DNA of 6,415 nucleotides from an uncultured Bacteroidales bacterium (GTDB lineage Bacteria; Bacteroidota; Bacteroidia; Bacteroidales; Paludibacteraceae): NCBI GenBank assembly GCA_903899865.1, contig CAIUKZ010000148.1:1-6415 (forward strand). The letters run 5' to 3'. Under the pieces are notes generated by a model. The model worked only from the letters and a program-made list of their open reading frames with translations. It was not told the origin of the DNA and searched no databases. Numbering within the stretch: the first letter of the stretch is position 1; every line of letters starts with the position of its first letter. This document shows positions 5,561 through 6,415 of the stretch, piece by piece. The translations under genes were made by a program, and so were the position numbers.

Positions 5561-6415
5561 TTACTCTATTTCTATTTTATCTATCTCCTTCATCACCCTA
5601 TCCGTCTCACTCAGTGCCACAATTATTTTCTGATAATGCAGAATGTCTTCGAACTCTAAGGTGCGACCTTTACGGTCTTTTAGCCATTTTTGCGCGGGCT
5701 GATAGCCACCTATGTAAAACTCCCATGCCGAAAGAGGTACATCAGCAAAGTACTGCGTTTCGTTTATATAAACAGCTCCCAAATAATCTGGATATTCAAT
5801 ACTTCCATCTTCGTCAGGCAAGCTAGGCTCATATACATACATTTCAAAGCGTGGCTTTTCTACCACATTATTACCACTTATTGGATATTGTGTAATATAC
5901 TTATCCACCACAGGTGATTCGAGTAAATGTATTTGTCGGAGTTCAGCCCCGAACTCAATTAACTGCTGAAAGGTTTCTCTGTCTTTAGGATAGGGTACAC
6001 GTGGGAAATCTATCTTTAGAAACTTCTTGTATTTCTCTCTATAAGTGGGCGAGTGCAACACGGCATAGATATAATCCAGTATGTCCAACGGATACAATGC
6101 ACCAGAATATCCTTCACCTACTTCACAGATAATATTATCGTCTTCGATGAAAACATAGTTGAGTTTATTAGCTATCTCTTCAACGATTTTAATATTCAAA
6201 TTCGGAACTCGTTCGGGTTGTTCATCTGTGCTTAGTTGTGATGACTTTTCGGGATAGAGATATAATGGAGCTATACTTTCTCCTCCCTTGTTGTCTGAAC
6301 GTATATATCCATAGCGACGCGTTTTTCTTTTAAGTAATCATATCTACCATAGTGAAGGGGTTGAATATTTGCCAGGTTCTTTTGAAAAACAGAGATTAGA
6401 TTTACCAGTATAAAA
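5561..6415 (-). pseudogene. Type ISP restriction-modification enzyme, C-terminal remnant
   Basis: Type ISP enzymes are single polypeptides combining nuclease, helicase, DNA methyltransferase and target recognition; only the C-terminal specificity part is here. Numbered from codon 6199: LDILDYIYAVLHSPTYREKY at 38-57, DFPRVPYP at 64-71, FGAELRQIHLLESP at 83-96, GGYQPAQKWLKDRKGR at 164-179 and HYQKIIVALSET at 188-199, ending at TAA (5561-5563). The frame stays open upstream, adding SDNKGGESIAPLYLYP and PNL, up to in-frame TGA (6338-6340) and TAG (6344-6346). Beyond these the same frame reads FYTGKSNL, a typical ISP motif, so the gene has suffered a deletion or frameshift. No ATG precedes the conserved core; the TTG at 6199 is not a credible start. 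The upstream part lies outside the window. The DUF2971 gene follows 22 bases after its stop. Confidence 0.8.

Noticed and set aside
6197..6199. TTG at 6197-6199 as a genuine start for the restriction-enzyme fragment
   Set aside because: Conserved ISP sequence continues in frame upstream of it, so it is an internal codon of a truncated gene.

Overview
The window looks like a chromosomal segment from a member of the Bacteroidota. The evidence is short-form MenE and MenC proteins of the type found there, a DUF6340-type lipoprotein, a perfect TAnnTTTG promoter element, no Shine-Dalgarno sequences at most starts, AT-rich intergenic DNA, and an extragenic GC-rich palindrome of a kind I associate with this phylum. 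Genus cannot be set from the sequence. Every gene I can support reads on the minus strand, so transcription runs from high to low coordinates.

Right part (about 4421-6415, visibly AT-richer): a broken type ISP restriction-modification gene keeps its C-terminal specificity region but has in-frame stops upstream. It is followed after 22 bases by an intact DUF2971 gene. Next come two short same-frame coding remnants (4589-4681 and 4421-4552) separated by one stop codon. The second resembles the N-terminus of a small uncharacterised Bacteroidota protein. This looks like the worn edge of a defence or accessory island.

Middle (about 258-4196, more balanced composition): menC (o-succinylbenzoate synthase), a DUF6340-type lipoprotein, a DUF423 membrane protein and menE (o-succinylbenzoate-CoA ligase). 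MenC and MenE catalyse consecutive steps of menaquinone synthesis, but here two unrelated envelope genes lie between them. The lipoprotein gene has its own recognisable promoter directly behind the menC stop codon. menE appears to start with TTG.

Left edge (1-215): the first 71 residues of a SIR2-like (NAD-binding) protein, 42 bases downstream of menE and running off the window. Such domains are common in anti-phage systems, so the men segment is flanked by defence-type genes on both sides.

The non-coding DNA is unusually structured. There is a roughly 180-base nested inverted-repeat element upstream of menE (1355-1532), a GC-rich palindrome plus a pentanucleotide tandem repeat ahead of the DUF423 gene (1994-2044), and a compound inverted-repeat cluster upstream of menC (4275-4386). 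No tRNA, rRNA, CRISPR array or intact transposase gene was seen.
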